Below are positions 4,809 to 7,804 of a DNA stretch of 7,804 bases, one piece after another. The stretch lies in contig NYYF01000021.1 of assembly GCA_002686675.1 (NCBI GenBank), positions 1 through 7,804 of the forward strand, given 5' to 3'. Numbering within the stretch: position 1 is the first letter of the stretch; each line of letters opens with the position of its first letter. The stretch is from Fidelibacterota bacterium. GTDB lineage: Bacteria; Marinisomatota; Marinisomatia; Marinisomatales; UBA8229. A program made the translations under genes and the position numbers. A model generated the notes under the pieces. That model did no database searches, was not told where the DNA came from, and saw only the letters and a program-made list of their open reading frames with translations.

Positions 4809-4915
4809 CATGGTGTTTTTGTCTACTCCAAATTGATTCATCTGGATAAATTGAAGCGATGACCAAAAAAAATATAGAATAATTCAGCATGTTGTGAAGA
4901 TTACTGTAATTATTG

Positions 4916-4989
4916 TAGCGGAGGAGGGACTTGAACCCCCGACACGTGGATTATGATTCCACTGCTCTAACCAACTGAGCTACTCCGCC
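4916..4989 (-). tRNA. tRNA-Met (CAU), elongator type
   Basis: On the minus strand the cloverleaf is complete: acceptor GGCGGAG with CTCCGCT (G-U first pair), D stem GCTC/GAGC, and anticodon stem GTGGA/TCCAC. The anticodon loop ATCATAA carries CAT at 4955-4953. The variable loop is GTGTC, the T stem is GGGGG/CCCTC around TTCAAGT, and the discriminator is A4916. CCA is not encoded (bases CAA follow). It lacks the C1-A72 mismatch and the three G-C pairs of initiator tRNA, so it is not fMet. A lysidine-modified tRNA-Ile2 shares the CAT anticodon and cannot be fully excluded by eye. Confidence 0.92.
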
Positions 4990-5097
4990 AAAATTGTGCA
5001 GGTTCTAAACCGGAAGGATAACCAACCAAAATAGCATAAAAATTTAATGATTTTTATTACTTAATTTAGTTAATGTTTGTTCAATTAATTTTAATAA

Positions 5098-6477
<1,380 letters not shown>

Positions 6478-6499
6478 CCATATAGTTAATTAAATATAT

Positions 6500-6536
6500 A
6501 AAAAACGCCTCAGAATTTCTGAGGCGTTTTTTGTTT
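6500..6536. terminator. Bidirectional terminator between gdhA and the PEP/pyruvate-binding gene
   Basis: AAAAAACGCCTCAGA (6500-6514) and TCTGAGGCGTTTTTT (6518-6532) are perfect inverse complements with a three-base loop, and the A and T tracts form part of the stem. It lies 22 bases after the gdhA stop and about 40 bases after the end of the convergent minus-strand gene, and serves both. Confidence 0.93.
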
Positions 6537-6572
6537 TATAAGGTAAAAATGTCTGATGGGTTTCTTATTACC

Positions 6573-7804
6573 TTAAATTCCAGTTGATTGTTCTTCATCC
6601 ATAATTTCCTCAACAATATCCGGTTGACACTGTATAATACCTTCGCCATTTTGTCCATTGATCATTACTATTAACGATTTTTCGGTTTGAATCCAAGCTG
6701 TGTGGGTTTTTTTGTCTTTTACAGTTTGCTGGTGAATCCAATCCATATTAAAATAATCCTGATTCCCTTTGTGATTGATTGTAAAATATCCAATTCTCAT
6801 TCCAGTAACATTTTGAAAAAAATGACTTCCAAATGAAGGGTCAACAGGGAATTCTTCAAGTCCAAGTTCAATGATTACTTTAGCTCCGGAAATGTGTGTC
6901 CAGTTCACTGGTACCCCTAACCATGGATCTGCTGAGCCCCATCTCCCAGGACCAACCAGGATATATGGTTGGGTGGATCCGAGTTTTTTATTATACGATT
7001 CAATTTCTTTGGAAATTTTGATAGTATTCTCAGTGTGGAATGTTTTGGGATTAACAAAAATGATATCTCTGATTCCTTCGATTTTTCCATTGCCCAAGAC
7101 CACACCACTTTTGCAAATAATATCTTTATCATGAATGAAGGAAATATCTTTCTTAATATTCAGTGTGCTCAAAAGCATTGGTTTTATTTGTAAAAGACAG
7201 AATTCAGGAGGTTTATCAATATCTTTGTAAAGATTTACAGAATATTCAATTTCCACATGACCACCTAGAGATTTCTTCCCAATTTTCAAGATTTCAGCAA
7301 GGATTTCAGCAAGAGGAAATGAATTCCATTTTAAGATAGGTGCGAACGTGATGACTCGTGTACCTGGGTCCTGTAAGGAATCTCGGACTATGTTATCTTC
7401 CAGAGAGACTACGCTTCCTGCCCAATCAAGAGTCCCATCCTTTTCTGCCGTGTCCAGATCATAGGATTTCAGATTACCCTTTTCACCATATTTAAGAAAA
7501 TTATTATTTGAGTTAAGATTCAATGCGTAAAACGAATTTTGTGAATTTTGGATTGTTGCTTTTACTGAATAAAACTGGGGTAGAATTGTGGGATATTTCG
7601 GAGAAAAACGCAAGGCGTTTTCTCGGTTCACAACTGTTCGACCCATTCCTAAAGCAATTGTTGCAATCCCTTCATCACGTTTCATGTATGATACGGGATA
7701 ATAATTTAAGGATTGAGCTGTTCCACTAAGAGTGGGGTAAAACCGGGAACCATGCTTTTGACCAATTAATTCCATAAGGATTACCCCCATTTTCTCTTCT
7801 TCTC
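6573..7804 (-). CDS. PEP/pyruvate-binding ATP-grasp protein, C-terminal part
   Basis: About 409 residues are visible. The frame stays open through the window edge (E-E-E-K before Met at 7790), so this Met is internal and the start lies to the right. The first 205 residues resemble the later half of the PPDK_N ATP-grasp domain of PEP synthase and pyruvate phosphate dikinase: RFYPTLSGTAQSLNYYP, then DEGIATIALGMGRTVV, RFSPKYP, VEIEYSV near 179-185 and the closing LLQIKP at 199-204. The rest lacks the phosphohistidine swivel domain and the TIM barrel that would follow in those enzymes. It is instead a domain with LVGPGRWGSADPWLGVPVNW, GSHFFQNVTGMRIGYFTIN and a C-terminal VMINGQNGEGII. This architecture is familiar from poorly characterised PEP/pyruvate-binding proteins of Bacteroidota-like genomes. 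ATP-dependent phosphotransfer is inferred and the actual substrate is unknown. The gene ends at the bidirectional terminator shared with gdhA. Confidence 0.82.
   Translation of the reverse strand, partial: EEEKMGVILMELIGQKHGSRFYPTLSGTAQSLNYYPVSYMKRDEGIATIALGMGRTVVNRENALRFSPKYPTILPQFYSVKATIQNSQNSFYALNLNSNNNFLKYGEKGNLKSYDLDTAEKDGTLDWAGSVVSLEDNIVRDSLQDPGTRVITFAPILKWNSFPLAEILAEILKIGKKSLGGHVEIEYSVNLYKDIDKPPEFCLLQIKPMLLSTLNIKKDISFIHDKDIICKSGVVLGNGKIEGIRDIIFVNPKTFHTENTIKISKEIESYNKKLGSTQPYILVGPGRWGSADPWLGVPVNWTHISGAKVIIELGLEEFPVDPSFGSHFFQNVTGMRIGYFTINHKGNQDYFNMDWIHQQTVKDKKTHTAWIQTEKSLIVMINGQNGEGIIQCQPDIVEEIMDEEQSTGI

Larger units (their letters stand above)
4588..4915. other. Intergenic stretch without a conventional gene
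   Basis: Between the HMA gene and tRNA-Met there is A+T-rich sequence. It must hold the HMA promoter, which I cannot place with confidence. Two very small plus-strand reading frames (4653-4712 and 4713-4808) are the only coding-like content. Positions 4809-4915 show no reading frame, hairpin or repeat of note. Confidence 0.6.

Noticed and set aside
4916..4989. Initiator tRNA-fMet
   Set aside because: The acceptor starts with a G-U pair rather than the initiator's unpaired C1-A72, and the anticodon stem lacks the three consecutive G-C pairs.
6871..7729. Open frames overlapping the PEP/pyruvate-binding gene
   Set aside because: They are antisense or shifted frames of a long conserved coding region.

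Overview
The window is an A+T-rich bacterial chromosome segment. Short, loosely packed genes are separated by intrinsic terminators, and three tRNA genes are present. Nothing in it identifies a phage, plasmid, transposon or CRISPR array. The gene content (a PEP/pyruvate-binding ATP-grasp protein with the GPGRWG-type C-terminal domain, a DUF3887-M23 peptidase, a hexameric NADP-type glutamate dehydrogenase) suggests the Fibrobacterota-Chlorobiota-Bacteroidota group in the broad sense. Clear AAAGGAG ribosome sites on some genes argue against a classical Bacteroidetes genome, so a relative such as Marinimicrobia is possible. This placement is inference and is not proven by any marker.

Layout, left to right. 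Positions 1-100 hold the C-terminal tail of a plus-strand gene, perhaps TonB-like. A small secreted/membrane protein of unknown function overlaps or abuts it (103-447). A minus-strand stretch (558-925) reads like a decayed or frameshifted gene. Next are tRNA-Cys(GCA) and tRNA-Leu(UAA), 8 bases apart, followed by an aldolase of the KDPG/KHG family (1260-1895) whose apparent promoter is bracketed by a direct repeat. A secreted M23 peptidase with its own sigma70-like promoter follows (1957-2925). Positions 2933-3147 hold three successive terminator-like modules sharing a 15-base tail, and the last ends against a DUF805 membrane protein (3152-3526). On the minus strand come a five-helix membrane protein (3573-4112) and a secreted heavy-metal-associated domain protein (4225-4554), separated by a strong terminator. 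The spacer 4588-4915 carries two tiny hydrophobic ORFs, with tRNA-Met(CAU) on the minus strand after it. The plus-strand glutamate dehydrogenase gene gdhA (5140-6477) converges, across a near-perfect bidirectional terminator, on the C-terminal part of a PEP/pyruvate-binding ATP-grasp protein that runs off the right edge.

The genes look like independent housekeeping and envelope units rather than one pathway: ammonium assimilation (gdhA), central carbon (aldolase, PEP/pyruvate-binding protein), cell wall (M23), metal handling (HMA protein) and translation (tRNAs). No clear new multi-gene system is visible. The least explained signal is the structured triple module at 2933-3147, which may act as a leader for the DUF805 gene. 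Lesser oddities are the paired micro-ORFs at 4653-4808, the repeat around the aldolase promoter and the frameshifted relic beside the tRNAs.
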